Shown here piece after piece: positions 27,143-63,975 of a stretch of 64,000 bases of DNA (the stretch's first letter is position 1; every line of letters begins with the position of its first letter). The position numbers and the translations under genes are program-made. A model generated the notes under the pieces. That model made no database searches, had not been told where the DNA came from, and saw only the letters and a program-made list of their open reading frames with translations. The stretch is from Chondrilla cf. caribensis (taxonomy: Eukaryota; Porifera; Demospongiae; Chondrillida; Chondrillidae): NCBI GenBank assembly GCA_964020155.1, contig OZ026546.1, positions 6,212,379-6,276,378 of the forward strand. Reading direction: 5' to 3'.

Positions 27143-27926
27143 TCACCAATTAGTGTCAAGTTATTGTATTTTGTCTTAATTTTCACTTTTTGTTATAAAG
27201 TAATATACAGAGGCAGAAGGATATATGTGGAATGTGTGTGGTGTTATTATGTAAATGATTGTTTGACACACACACAATATACGAACAGGGAGAGAACACA
27301 CACACACGCGCGCAACACACACACACACACACGATATACAAACAGGGAGAGAACACACACACAACACATACACATAATAGACACACAGCTGCACATTTCA
27401 CACAACACGTGCACACACACACACATGTATAATGTACATAAACTGATCATTGTAACAAATTTTAGCTCACAAAATACCACACTTACACTGGTGTATACTC
27501 CCACAAGAGTATGGACTTTGAAGAGGCCATCCCCGTAATTAACGCCTTCTAACCCATCTCTCCCAAATAGCTTCGACATTGCGTCACACCTTACTATTTA
27601 TATCGGCTTGTGTACAGAGTACCTGTGCCTGAGTGTAATCATAGATAACCTATACTACGTAACCAGTGTAATTCAGGCTGACTCACCTCCTTATATGGGG
27701 TGCGAAAGTCTAGTTAATGACATTCATGACTTCGAATCACTTACTGTTTTGGTTTGATGTGCTATATATAGTAAATAAACGTCATTCACGTGATGTCCAT
27801 GCCGCCGCCCACTTCCTGATCTCCTGGGATAATCCCATCAGCCTACCTTTGCCCCGTGAAGGTCCCTGGTCTTCTTGAACGAAATACCCACAAAATTCGG
27901 ACCCATTTCGGCAATTTGGCGTAAAA
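27143..27926. other. Spacer between SELENOS and the ankyrin gene
   Basis: It holds the rest of the SELENOS 3' untranslated region, a CA-rich stretch at 27270-27425 and, just before the ATG at 27927, the likely promoter and leader of the next gene. No further coding sequence was found. Confidence 0.5.
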
Positions 27927-35311
<7,385 letters not shown>

Positions 35312-36365
35312 CCCATGTTCCATATTCAGTCTATGTTTCTCTGCCTATTTCTGTCTGATAACATCCATAATCACGCATAAGTGTGATGCCAAGAAAGCAA
35401 GCTATATACTAATCCTACGGAGTGTTGGATATTAACTTTGTGCTACTATCGAATTTCACTAAAATGTGTTTTTCTGCATACACATAGAAATTACGTACGT
35501 ACATTCGTCTTTCGCATCTGTATGTGTTTTAATGTGGTTACTCATATACTCGCAGTATATACATATATTATATGAAATATTATGGGTAACTTACTATATA
35601 AACATATTATAATGTGTATTGATTGCATTATCTACTATTATTGTAATCAAACCCTTTGATGGTATGATTATTGTTAGCATTTTATATCGGATAATAATTG
35701 TTTATTTACCCTGATGTAATCAAGTGTTTATAACGAATGTTATTGAGACAAGAAATAATAAAATCAAAATGGTGCAACTGTACTTATATTATATATGATA
35801 TACAGTAAACCTAGCATGAATGTGCATGCCATATATATAATTTAGTACGGTTCTTCAATTGTATATCAATTAATAATTAAATTGAATTTGACAGAAATAG
35901 ACAATACTCTCAATCTGATAGAAGAACATAAACCAGATATATGTATATACGTATAAGACGTGCTATAATTTTATATAATATATTATAAATACATATTATG
36001 ATGACTGCATGATTGATGCGATTGGTATAATTATGTCCAATTTCGAGACCAATATATACATAATATACCTACTGTGTATATGTTTTATTTAGGATAGTTC
36101 AAAATTGATACTGGTATTAAAGTGCGGCTAATAACTGCAGCAATATTACGTTATTGATGAAATAATATATATAATATAGTTGACTACAACACAAAATAAC
36201 AAAAATTCCAATATTTAGTAATAATTATTAATTAATAATTATACATCATTAAAAGAATCCAATGGTTCAATAATATTATACTAGTATTGATGACACTTTG
36301 CTGAACAATGAATGCACAAATTATAATATATACCGGGAGAGGATCCGAGTGGATCTTCCTTCCGA
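35312..36365. other. Convergent AT-rich spacer, no gene seen
   Basis: This lies between the stop of the ankyrin gene (+) and the stop of the glutaredoxin gene (-). It is very AT-rich, with a possible AATAAA polyadenylation signal near 35757. No exon-like frames were found. Confidence 0.6.
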
Positions 36366-39300
36366 TCAAGGCTCTACGACACCAACCTCCACCAATTTAG
36401 GTCTTAGTTTGCCTAGTTCGTGCATTTTCAACGTCTGGTCGCAACCTCCCACGCACTCACCGTTGATAAATACGCGAGGGACCTACATAAGTACATAAAC
36501 GAGATGTACAGATCAAGATGAGCTTATCATACATACATACGTTGATAAATACATGAGGGATCTACGTAAGTACATAAACGAGATGCACACGTCAAGGTGA
36601 ACTTATCATACTGAACAGTACATACATACCATGTGTATCCATTATGCATGATAATGTTATGCTACCGTATTTTACGGGTTATGAGTCACAACTTTCATGC
36701 TTAAAACCAGCACTATATACAATGGGTGCGGCTTATATACCGGGTATGAGTCATGTGACCGGATATGAGTCATGTGACAAATTAGGCTATGAATAATAAT
36801 GAGTTTGTTGGCGGGTACAGGAAACTACAAGTTAGCAATAATGTCCAGAGTGAAGTGATGAAGCTATGAAGCCAAGTATAAGCTTCGGGTAATAGCGTTT
36901 GCTGAAGATAAAGGTAATAGGGCAGCAGGTCGTGAATTTTCAGTCAGTGATGAAATCGTGAGGGATTGGAGGAAACAGAAATCAAAACTCGAAAAAATGC
37001 CTAATGTTTATTGGGTTATAACTTTCATGACTTATAATGTTAATATATATGCTTTGAATCAATGGTGCAACTTATAACCTGTAAAATACAGTAACATGAT
37101 ACTGTATGTATCACAGTATGTACTGTATATATATAGTATGTCTGCATGTATAGTATGGTTTGTATGTACAAATGTATTAATGAATAATAATAATATTATA
37201 TGCACACCATATGGTATATACTGTACATTTATATTAATGTAAGTATGGTGTACGTGTACTATGTATGGTGTAGGTGTATGTGAGTGTACTATGTATGGTG
37301 TAGGTGTATGTGAGTGTACTATGTATGGTGTAGGTGTATGTGAGTGTACGATGTATGGTGTAGGTGTATGTGAGTGTACGATGTATGGTGTAGGTGAATG
37401 TGAGTGTACGATGTATGGTGTAGGTGTATGCGAGTGTACTATGTATGGTGTAGGTGTATGCGAGTGTACTATGTATGGTGTAGGTGTATGTGAGTGTACG
37501 ATGTATGGTGTAGGTGTATGTGAGTGTACTATGTATGGTGTAGGTGTATGTGAGTGTACGATGTATGGTGTAGGTGTATGTGAGTGTACGATGTATGGTG
37601 TAGGTGTATGTGAGTGTACTATGTATGGTGTAGGTGTATGTGAGTGTACGATGTATGGTGTAGGTGTATGTGAGTGTACTATGTATGGTGTAGGTGTATG
37701 TGAGTGTACTATGTATGGTGTACGTACAGTAGATGTATGTGAGTGTACGATGTATGGTGTAGGTGTGAGTGTCCCATGTATGGTGTACAGTAGATGTAAG
37801 TGAGTGTACGTACTATGTATGGTGTAGGTGTATGTGAGTGTTCCATGTATGGTGTAGGTGTATATGAGTGTCCCATGTGTGGTGTAGAACCACACGAATA
37901 TACTACATATGTATCGTGTAGGTGTATCCCTATGTGAATATGCTGCATGGCTGTGTGTATGTGCGTGTGTGCACAACTACCGTGTGTCCCATACCGAGGA
38001 ATGTGGGAAGTGTGGATAGGCAGCTGTGTTATGCATATGACATCGAGCAGAGACCAGTGCAGGAATGCAGTCCATGCTGGGATAGGTTTGCCTCACACAC
38101 AAACACCAACTACACACCAAGGTGGTACACCGGGTGTTGTTGACGAGGTGACTGGCAAAATTTTAAATTCCGACACTCGATCTACAACTACGAATGTAAC
38201 AAGTCCAGGACAATCTGGAGATAACAGTGGAACCCGTATTAAAGACCACATGTACACAAAACCCACTAATTTTGTCCTAAGTGATCATTACTGGACCACC
38301 CTCTATGCCAACTCAACTACATCACAGGACCTCAACTTGAAGACCACCTGTCTACAGAGACCACCTTTCCTTGGCCCCTTGGGTGGTCTTTATAGACAGG
38401 TATTATTGTATGCAGTATGACATCTCTCATAATGAAATGTGTTCTCAAGTTAAGGGGGATCTGTGTTGAAACCCACCAGCACATAAGGGCCACATGTACC
38501 CAGTAAATGCTACTAAACCATACACTACATCATCTTCACTACATTGACGTACCTCTTCATAAAGACCACCTGTACCAAATGGACATCATGAAACTATCCA
38601 CTATGTCAACTTGACAACAACGAGTACCTCTATATAAAGACCACCTTTTACAAAGGTTACTTTGAGTCCCCAGGGTGGACAGGGTCCACCTTGTATACAC
38701 AGCACAGACAGTTCTTGACTTGCAATGCATTCACGCGCATACACACATTAGCACTTGTGGATATACAAGGTGCATTGGAGTCCCACAATTGGGGGTAGTC
38801 AAAGGAGTCTCATTGGTGGGGTGGTCCTAATTCTGATGTTGAAAATGTACACTAATATACGTACACCAATTCTTGAGACTTGGAAGTGGTGGTCCCATTA
38901 CTGAGGCAGTTGTGAAGTGTACGAGGTTCAACTGTACATAATCTGCTCGATGAAGTGTGTACAATGAAACGAAGTCGTCGTACAGATGTCTCATTTCTCC
39001 TACAGTATGCATGAAACAACGTTTGCTACTCATTGATCACTGAGTCCAGGTGTACGTGTGTGCCACATACACACTACACTAACTTACGATGCAAGCATGT
39101 ATACACCACATGTACCCACCCACACACACACACAGTGTCACACTATACCCATAATTGGTGTCTTAGGTAACTAGAATCAGGTTACTGATCTCAACTGATA
39201 ACCATCACTTGAGGGGAACAATTAACCGCTAATGGGCAAACAAACCCCTCTCCACTTTCAAACCTCTCAACACAGACCTGGATATTGTGGTACAACAATC

Positions 39301-39864
39301 GAATTAACGCATACAAAGAATGATACGGTGCACAACACACTGTACAGAAAATATGTCGCATTGAAACACACACACACACGAACAGAAGGAAATAGTCGCT
39401 TTCGACTTCGGATGAAGGCCTATTTGGTCCCGAGAGCCTCTATCTAACGTGGTCGATACTGAAATTGACGTTCAAACATTGTAACTCGCTAACAAACACA
39501 GACATAAGTGCCTTCTTGGGATAATAGAAAGCGTTACACTGTTGTTGACCGCGCGTGTCACGGTGGTACCGTTAAGAACATACTTACTAGTAGTAGATAC
39601 ATTCGCGGGTTCACGTACCGTTCTTCCGCCTGTTTTGTACTGCAAATAGTCCTGAATAGCTGAAGTGTCTTGTCGTTTCGTTATGTCCACAATACATATG
39701 GGAGCTCCCAAATCACCGAACAGCTTCTTGATTCGTGCACAAAACGGGCAGGTCGGTTTGATGAAGACTACAATTTTGTCCTCCTTTATGCTTCGGTCCA
39801 CAAAGTCCTTCGTATCACTCTTAACTCCGGACCCATCTTCCCCCTTCGAAGACGAGAGACCCAT
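36366..39864 (-). CDS. Dithiol glutaredoxin with possible N-myristoylation start
   Basis: Glutaredoxins reduce protein disulfides and protein-glutathione mixed disulfides using glutathione. Two exons, 39619-39864 and 36366-36482, give 120 residues, normal for the family. Exon 1 carries the active site CPFC (residues 39-42) in KPTCPFCARIKKLF. The join restores the TVP motif (RTVPRVFING), and exon 2 carries the glutathione-binding GGCD motif and ends VVEP before TGA. The junction is phase 0 with a GTACGT donor and a TAG acceptor. The start MGLSSSKG fits the N-myristoylation pattern (Gly2, Ser6), which would put the protein at membranes; this is a motif-based prediction. The 3.1-kb intron is filled with repeats and transposon remnants. 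Confidence 0.9.
36462..36611. repeat. Tandem duplication of about 79 bases over the glutaredoxin exon 2 acceptor
   Basis: 36462-36532 and 36541-36611 are about 90% alike. The first copy includes the 3' splice site and first codons of glutaredoxin exon 2. The second copy keeps an AG acceptor and the matching coding bases at 36541-36561, followed on the - strand by a GTATGT donor. Confidence 0.85.
36665..37091. mobile_element. Pogo/Tigger-type element with a transposase DNA-binding remnant
   Basis: The ends are inverted: TA-CCGTATTTTACGGGTTAT on the left against the reverse complement of ATAACCTGTAAAATACAG-TA on the right. The interior encodes a short run resembling the N-terminal helix-turn-helix of pogo/CENP-B-type transposases (KYKLRVIAFAEDKGNRAAGR, then WRKQKSKLEKMP). 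The catalytic part is absent. This is a deleted copy in the glutaredoxin intron. Confidence 0.82.
37240..37870. repeat. 30-base minisatellite in the glutaredoxin intron
   Basis: The unit is close to ATGTATGGTGTAGGTGTATG followed by TGAGTGTACT, repeated about 20 times. The period of 30 keeps frames open on both strands, producing repeat-coded ORFs with no other sign of being genes. Confidence 0.95.
38225..38934. mobile_element. Candidate pogo-type inverted-repeat element
   Basis: The left end is CAGTGGAACCCGTATTAA and the right end is GAGGTTCAACTG followed by TA, the reverse complement of the family's CAGTTGAACCTC. Internally, AAAGACCACCTGTA-like phrases recur. The element is non-coding. The ends match only over the first dozen bases, so the boundaries are tentative. 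Confidence 0.5.
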
Positions 39865-40172
39865 TTTTTAGTAGATAGAGCAGATTCTTATCAATAACGA
39901 CAGATATGAGCTTTTCTGCGTGCGTGTGTGCTATTATACTGCATATTGCGAGGTTATGCAATAGAATACGGTGTTATGCGATACGTATACAATATATCGT
40001 CGAGTTTCAATATCAGATAATAATCTACTGCACGTGTGTGCATAATAATTATGATCAGTGTCGACGTCTATAATATTATTGTATATACTCAACCAGTACG
40101 TATAATGTAATAAAGGAGAAGATCAAATTGAAGACTAGAGCTTGACAGTCTGTGTGTATACACTTGACATGG

Positions 40173-40267
<95 letters not shown>

Positions 40268-40491
40268 CAAGACATGCAGACACTAGTCTAGTGATTGGTT
40301 CATGAGTACACCTCAAGTGGAAAATCTTGATACTTCTAGTGTGTTATGTCTCTGATTACAATAATCAATTAGTATCATAATAAAAATTGACTAACCAACC
40401 ATGAGAATTGATAAGCATGAGGTGCTACACCCTAACATAACCACTATACAGTACATGGTACAAGCCTATGACCAGTCAAGCAGAACTGTCT
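39865..40491. other. Spacer between the glutaredoxin start and the DLEC1 stop
   Basis: It holds the glutaredoxin leader and promoter region and the DLEC1 3' flank. A pure (CA)n array occupies 40172-40262. No other gene was found. Confidence 0.6.
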
Positions 40492-58287
<17,796 letters not shown>

Positions 58288-58990
58288 TCCGCGATATCGT
58301 TGACTCCCGGCCTCAAAATGCACTACATGTACATCGTGGCCACTATTATCGACTCAGCTGCCATCTTGTGTAGTCATAGCAACACCACTAATTATCACCC
58401 GTTTACGAGGTCAACATGCGGCTGATATTGTGCGCGACTCGAGAGCGCGAGAACAATATGAAACGTATTTACCTCATAAAAGGTGCTTACATCTCGTGAA
58501 AATGTAAAAAAGTATGTGTGTGTACACATTGAGATAGGTACTTATTTGATTTTGGCCCAGCTTAAGCAGGTAGTATTACTAATATTGCTCTGGACGCAGC
58601 ATCATTGGTGTACGCCCACCCAATATGTTTAGATACATGGCAAAGAAATAGAACTATAATTATATAATATTATAAGTAATCATTATTATCATTTCAGTAA
58701 GCAATCAACGGTGTCGAGTAGGTTAACGGTGGGTTACTTATTATGAATTCATGCATGCATGAATGACATTCGACAAAACTGTTTTAATATTCCTAGAAAA
58801 ATGAATGAAAAACTGAAACGTAATGTTATGCATGGCCAAAGCATAATCATACAATGCATGCACTATAAAACAGAACTGAAAATAATTTAACTGTTTGTGA
58901 TGTATGTACTGATGTGTACAGTAATCATAAGAACAGGGAAAATTAATTGGATGCCAATGAGAAAATTACAGTGGGTGTGAAGGTTCAACA
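58288..58990. other. Spacer between the DLEC1 start and the SC5D stop
   Basis: This holds the probable DLEC1 leader and promoter and the SC5D 3' flank. A CpG-richer part at 58390-58460 (ATTGTGCGCGACTCGAGAGCG) lies just upstream of DLEC1. The rest is AT-rich. No gene was found. Confidence 0.55.
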
Positions 58991-59803
58991 TCATCCAGCT
59001 TTATTACCATCATCTTGGTTCATGTCTCCCACACTAGGCTGCCTGTAAGTATTGCACAGCTTGTCCCACAAAGTTAAATACTGTCCGTAGTTGTAACTGT
59101 AAAACAGGTGATGGTCAGTGTGATGTGCGGATCCATTCACAAACGGTTCCAGTAGACATGGAACTTTGTAGTTTCCATCATGTATTGATACAGTCCACAC
59201 ATTCACAAGAAGGAAAAAGACTAAGAAGAGAACCTTGTGCATTGGGAATAGCAAGGTATAGATGTAGTAGGGGCTAGACTGCAGGAAGGCATCGACAGGA
59301 TTGAAGGCGTAACTGGCAAAAGGAGTTGGTACCTTCCAGAGGTGATGCTCCTTGTGTAGGTGCTTGTACACCCGAGGGTGGTGGAGGTAGAAGTGAATCC
59401 AGTAAATCAAACCGTCCGTGAAGATAACAAACCAAGCCGCACTCACCGGCAATGCAACCCACCCTCTCCAACCGTTTATCTCCGTGTAGAGTTTGGTGCA
59501 GTTTCTGACCTGAAGCATTAAAAAGGGCATGGAGAGGAGTATTAGTCCGGGCATGCTCCGCAAGGAAGAATAAATCTCCTTTTTTACTTGGTTTGGTAGG
59601 AAGAGCTTGTGTTTCATAAGGCGGTGGTCGAATACGAAGAAGTAGCTGAAACCGGCCAATGCAAAGTACAAAATTGGACCACTCGTCATAGTAATGAAGA
59701 AGAGGGACAGACTCTGACGTCTCCAGTCACTCTCCACGAACCAAGCTGGATAAACGTAGGGCGTCAAGAGCCAACGGTCGAAGAATTCCAAGACGAGATC
59801 CAT
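58991..59803 (-). CDS. SC5D: Lathosterol oxidase (sterol C5-desaturase), intronless
   Basis: SC5D introduces the C5-C6 double bond in lathosterol (or the equivalent sterol) in the ER membrane, using a di-iron centre. One uninterrupted frame gives 270 residues (human 299, longer at the C-terminus). The start MDLVLEFFDRWLLTPYVYPA matches the family N-terminus, so this ATG is well supported. Several membrane helices are visible. The His-box ligands are HFYLHH, HLHKEHH and the third box HHTDHH, followed by YNYGQYLTLWDKL. PTPFASYAFNPVDAFLQS is the family signature region. All other well-supported genes here are split, so lack of introns could reflect a retrocopy or simple loss. The intact reading frame suggests it is functional. 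Confidence 0.96.
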   Translation of the reverse strand: MDLVLEFFDRWLLTPYVYPAWFVESDWRRQSLSLFFITMTSGPILYFALAGFSYFFVFDHRLMKHKLFLPNQVKKEIYSSLRSMPGLILLSMPFLMLQVRNCTKLYTEINGWRGWVALPVSAAWFVIFTDGLIYWIHFYLHHPRVYKHLHKEHHLWKVPTPFASYAFNPVDAFLQSSPYYIYTLLFPMHKVLFLVFFLLVNVWTVSIHDGNYKVPCLLEPFVNGSAHHTDHHLFYSYNYGQYLTLWDKLCNTYRQPSVGDMNQDDGNKAG

Positions 59804-60698
59804 CTCTGCTCGACGCTAGTACTGACAAACAAATTAATCGACCGAATTCAGGAAGTTATTACTATAAACTATACGGAAATCGCCCGGACATGCAGCCATT
59901 CGGGAGATCCACAAATAGGTCCATACCATATGCCGAGGACAGCTGCAGATACCGTACTCGGATTGTGGATTTGCAGGGCTTGAAGGAGAACGGGGCGCCC
60001 CCAGGTACCGTAGTAGTGTTTGCATCCTGCATATTCCAGGAATTTTCCTTGGGGTACCAAATTCGGGGAGAGGTACCATAATTGGGGGAGGTCAAATTCA
60101 CCGTGACACCAGATAAGAGCTGAAACATGGGTCAAAAGTTGTGAAACGCCAGGAAAAACTTGTAAGAAGTAATACCGGTAACTATGATAGATATCTACTT
60201 TAAAATATGAAAGTTAGAGATATTATAGAATTGTACAGTATTACTATAATATTTCATATATAGAAATTTATATTGAATTATACGTGATGTAGCCTATATA
60301 AATTTCCAAATATATACTAGTACTGTAGTATAAAATCGGTCAAATTCATTGTCACAGAAGGTTGGGTAGCTTCTAACAGATAAAAGATTATCCAGACTAA
60401 TTACCTCGATATACATATGACAGCTTTACAGGGACTTTCCACAGAGACTGTGTACTTGGTCATTCTGCAAATGTTGAAGACACTATTCTAGCTGGGAGAC
60501 CAGCTGCGAGTCTCTTTGAGGTAACCATCAGAATAATATCATACTCAATATTATTAGTTTACACAGTATAACACGAATATAAATAACACACAAATCTGTA
60601 CAATCATAACGTACAGTACATAGTAATCAGGCAATATTCACACAGTCAAAATAATACAAGTTCAAAGTGCATTATAGGTGTATGTTGTCTCCACGACA
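59804..60698. other. Spacer upstream of SC5D, no gene recognised
   Basis: It holds the SC5D leader, a stretch at 59880-60130 with overlapping short frames on both strands that match no family I know, and AT-rich sequence to 60698. Confidence 0.5.
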
Positions 60699-61324
60699 TC
60701 ACGCTTCGGAAGAGCCTTGCTCCTGTAGGAATATGCCGGTAGTTGCAACATTTCTACCATCACATGTGGGCGTGTTCTCGCGCATGTCCTCAGGGATATT
60801 TTCGGGTGTGTCCATCTCCGGGGGAGAGACAGATGGTAGGGGGGGAGGATCACTGTTGTCCACGGAATTATTCGTCAGTGGCCGATTTTCCTCTAAGGAA
60901 CCAGAAGAAATGGGCTTTACGATCACACAGTCCTTGCAAACTACCCCAAGTCTGTCTGCCAAGACAAACTACCTTGGTACCAAATGTGCTTCTTATCAAT
61001 ATTAGCTTATCGCAAGTACACTATTATAGCAAACCAAATAATAGTCAAAATTGCATTTGTATTCAGCAGTAATTTGTAATGAATGTTTGTATTAGATTAT
61101 CTTAGTGGGTTTCTACTGTACAGTGAAACCTCGCTAATCCGACACCTCTATAATCCAACATTCTCTCTAACCCGACCATTATATGAGGTACAGTCACCAT
61201 ACATAAGTATGTTAAGAGGCACTCCATAATCCAACAACCTCCTAATCCAACATTATTCTCAGGTCCCATTGAGTGTCAGATTAGAGAGGTTTCACTGTAC
61301 TAGCAATACCAACTACATGAATGT

Positions 61325-61401
<77 letters not shown>

Positions 61402-63618
61402 TGTGTGTGTATGTGTGTGTGCGTGCATGTGTGTGTGCGAATACAATACATACAGTACATAATATTATACATATGTACATATTCCAATCTGCAAAAATTG
61501 CAAAATTGTGCTCTTCAAAATTTTTGGTACTGCATGATATTGCCGTAAGTACAATTATATACAGTATGTATGCATTTATATATCAATTTGGATAAGTAGT
61601 ATATACCAGGTACATATACGTACACACGTGTTACTCACTGTCTGTGTTATTCTCTTTCGGAACCTCAAGCAGAGTGGGCATCTCGTGGTCCAAATCCGCA
61701 GCGAACAAGGGAGGTGGGGGAGGGGGTACCAGAGCTCCATCGTCTTCCGTATAACTGCTTAGACTGGTTTGGCTGTTGCCAGACTTGAGGAGTTGTGATA
61801 TGAGCCCATTGCTTTCGTCAGTCAACAGAGAGAAATGATTGGTGTCCTCTGAACAAAGTGGGGAATCAGTGGGTGGTGGAACATCAGGCGGAGGTGGTGG
61901 AATATCGGCATTGTCGCTGTCACTCTTGTTACCACCTACACTCTCCCCAACATTAGTTTCTAGCGTCTCGGGATTGTCACTAGGATCGAACAACATAATG
62001 ACATTATCTTGAACAGTGGCTACTTGTTCCGAATCTTCATCTTCGTCATTTTCATCTTCTTCGGATTCCTTTCTGTCCAAGACAGAAGATGAAGAACCAT
62101 CTGGAATCCCTGATACCACAGGTGATGTGTCTTCACCACTTGGCTATGGTGAGGAAAAATATAATATACACACGTGTGTATAAGGTGTAGCAGTTAAGAT
62201 TATGCACTAACCACACACACACACACACACACGTGGGACCACAGATAATAATAAAATTAAGCAAGCACACACAATGTAAACCACTTCTAACATGAACAGC
62301 CAAAAGATTGTCTCAATCCATCATACATTTGGTTCGGTACAGACATTTTGTAAAATTGGCAGATACTTTAGTATTGTATTTGGCAAATACTCACTTTTAA
62401 TCCTTCTTGTGGCGGATGTTCCGAAGAAGGTGAGTCTAGTACAACAAATGGAGAATTTTCAAGCTAAGCAAAGAACTGGATCAATAGATCGTCATCACAT
62501 CACACGGAGATGCACAAATCAAAGCATGAATACAAGCAAAGGTACATGTGCATGTACATGCAAGCAGAAATACAAACACATTCATGTGTGCATTCCCCCC
62601 GCACATGCACATATGCATGCACACACACATACCAATTCTCAATTCAGCCACCAGAGTATGGGTGGAGCCCTTCCTAAACATGAAATATAGTGCAAATACA
62701 CATATATGTCAATTCCTGATGAGATGGATGGCAGGACATGATGAATGGCTGGACAAGATGGATGACTGGACAAGATGGATGGTAGGGCAAGATGGATGGT
62801 AGGACAAGATGGATGGCATGACATGCAAGATGAATGGCTGGACAAGATGGATGGCAGGACAAGTTGGATTGTAAGACAAGATGGAAGTAAGGACAAGTTG
62901 GATGGCTCCATAATGAGATACAAGGGAGGAGATCTGACCTGGTTTCATCTTCTTGCTGGTCCACTGACCCAGACAATACTCTCTATGGAACACAGAGAAA
63001 GAGAGGAAAGAAGGATTCAGGTGACTAGCAATGTATGTACACACAACCAGTCATATCCCGGTGATAAGTACCGTATATGGAGTGACCAGTACTGTAATAC
63101 ACACACAACCAACCATATCGGGTGACCAGGAATGCATGTACACATATCCACTCATATCCGGTGATAAGTACTGGGTACTAGGTGATCAGCACTGTATGTA
63201 CACACAACCACTCATATCCGGTGATCAGCACTGGGTACCGGGTGATCAGCACTGTATGTACACACAACCACTCATATCCGGAGATAAGTACTGGGTACCG
63301 GGTGACCACTGTATACACATGTAACCGGCCACATCGGGTGATACAGTAAGTATTGTATACACACACAACCAAATACGTAGTATACACACCATAAGAGCTG
63401 TGAGATGTCTCTGTAATGTCACTGCGTGCTCCGCTATTGCTGTCTGGAGTTAAAAAACAAATGAACAGATAATTAAATAAACCAAAACATCCAATACATA
63501 AACACACACGAAGATGTGTTTACAGATTTGACGGTGTAGAAGGTTCACAAACCTGTGCAGTGGAGAAGGAGGAGATCTGCTGGTCAGGAACAAGAAAGGC
63601 ATTAGCGGCTGACACCAT
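60699..63618 (-). CDS. Pro-rich acidic protein of unknown function (5' end probably outside the window)
   Basis: I do not recognise this gene. A phase-consistent six-exon model is 63553-63618, 63390-63443, 62939-62978, 62395-62435, 61639-62143, 60699-60940, giving at least 315 residues to TGA. An ATG exists at 63616-63618, but a good AG acceptor (TCTACCATGCAG) lies just upstream of it, so the first exon may be internal and the gene may begin to the right of the window. Visible features: a helical N-terminal part (AIAEHAVTLQRHLTALM); an acidic cluster (ESEEDENDEDEDSE); Pro runs (PPPPPDVPPPTD, then a second six-Pro run), which are potential SH3, WW or EVH1 ligands; and many Ser/Thr. It looks like a disordered adaptor or cytoskeletal regulator, but no function is claimed. 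Confidence 0.6.
61121..61297. mobile_element. Pogo/Tigger-type MITE with TA target duplication
   Basis: The ends are TA-CAGTGAAACCTCGCTAATC and GATTAGAGAGGTTTCACTG-TA, close reverse complements, with TA flanking both sides as the pogo/Tc1 superfamily requires. The interior repeats ATAATCCAACA phrases. It lies in the last intron of the Pro-rich gene. Confidence 0.9.
61332..61438. repeat. (TG)n array
   Basis: TG repeat with ATGTG and CGTGCATG interruptions, immediately after the MITE at 61121-61297. Confidence 0.93.
62735..62905. repeat. ACAAGATGGATGGCAGG-type minisatellite
   Basis: Units of 19-20 bases such as GACAAGATGGATGGTAGG are repeated about eight times, in an intron of the Pro-rich gene. 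Confidence 0.88.
63010..63360. repeat. 60-base minisatellite
   Basis: Units contain GTACACACAACCACTCATAT, CCGGTGATCAGCACTGGGTA and CCGGGTGATCAGCACTGTAT, repeated about five times with variants, in an intron of the Pro-rich gene. Confidence 0.88.
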
Positions 63619-63651
63619 GATGCAGGCTGCATGGTAGAGATGTGGGCACAG

Positions 63652-63975
63652 TATTACAGCACTCTATACAAGAACAGTCTCTTTATAACAGCACTCTATA
63701 CAAGAACAGTCTCCTTATAACCACACTCTATACAAGCAATGTCTCTTTATAACAACACTCTAGACAAGCACAGTCTCTTTATAACAGTACTCTTTATGTA
63801 CAAGAACAATCCCTTTATAACAGTGCTCTATACACGAACAGTCTCTTTATAACAGCACTCTATACAACAACAGTCTTTTTATAACAGCGCTCTATACAAG
63901 AACAGTCTCTTTACAACAGCACTCTATACAAGAACAGTCTCTTTATAACAGCACTATATACTGGGACATTTTCTT
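63652..63975. repeat. 32-base minisatellite near the right edge
   Basis: The unit is close to GCACTCTATACAAGAACAGT followed by CTCTTTATAACA, repeated about ten times up to near the window end. It is uninterrupted by spacers. Confidence 0.92.

Noticed and set aside
37059..37976. Long repetitive open frames on both strands
   Set aside because: They are produced by a 30-base minisatellite whose period is a multiple of three. There are no splice or domain signals.
59862..60135. Overlapping frames of about 88 codons upstream of SC5D
   Set aside because: Several frames are open at once and none resembles a known protein or has coding features.
63652..63975. CRISPR-like regular repeats
   Set aside because: Units are directly tandem with no unique spacers, in an animal genome. 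This is a minisatellite.
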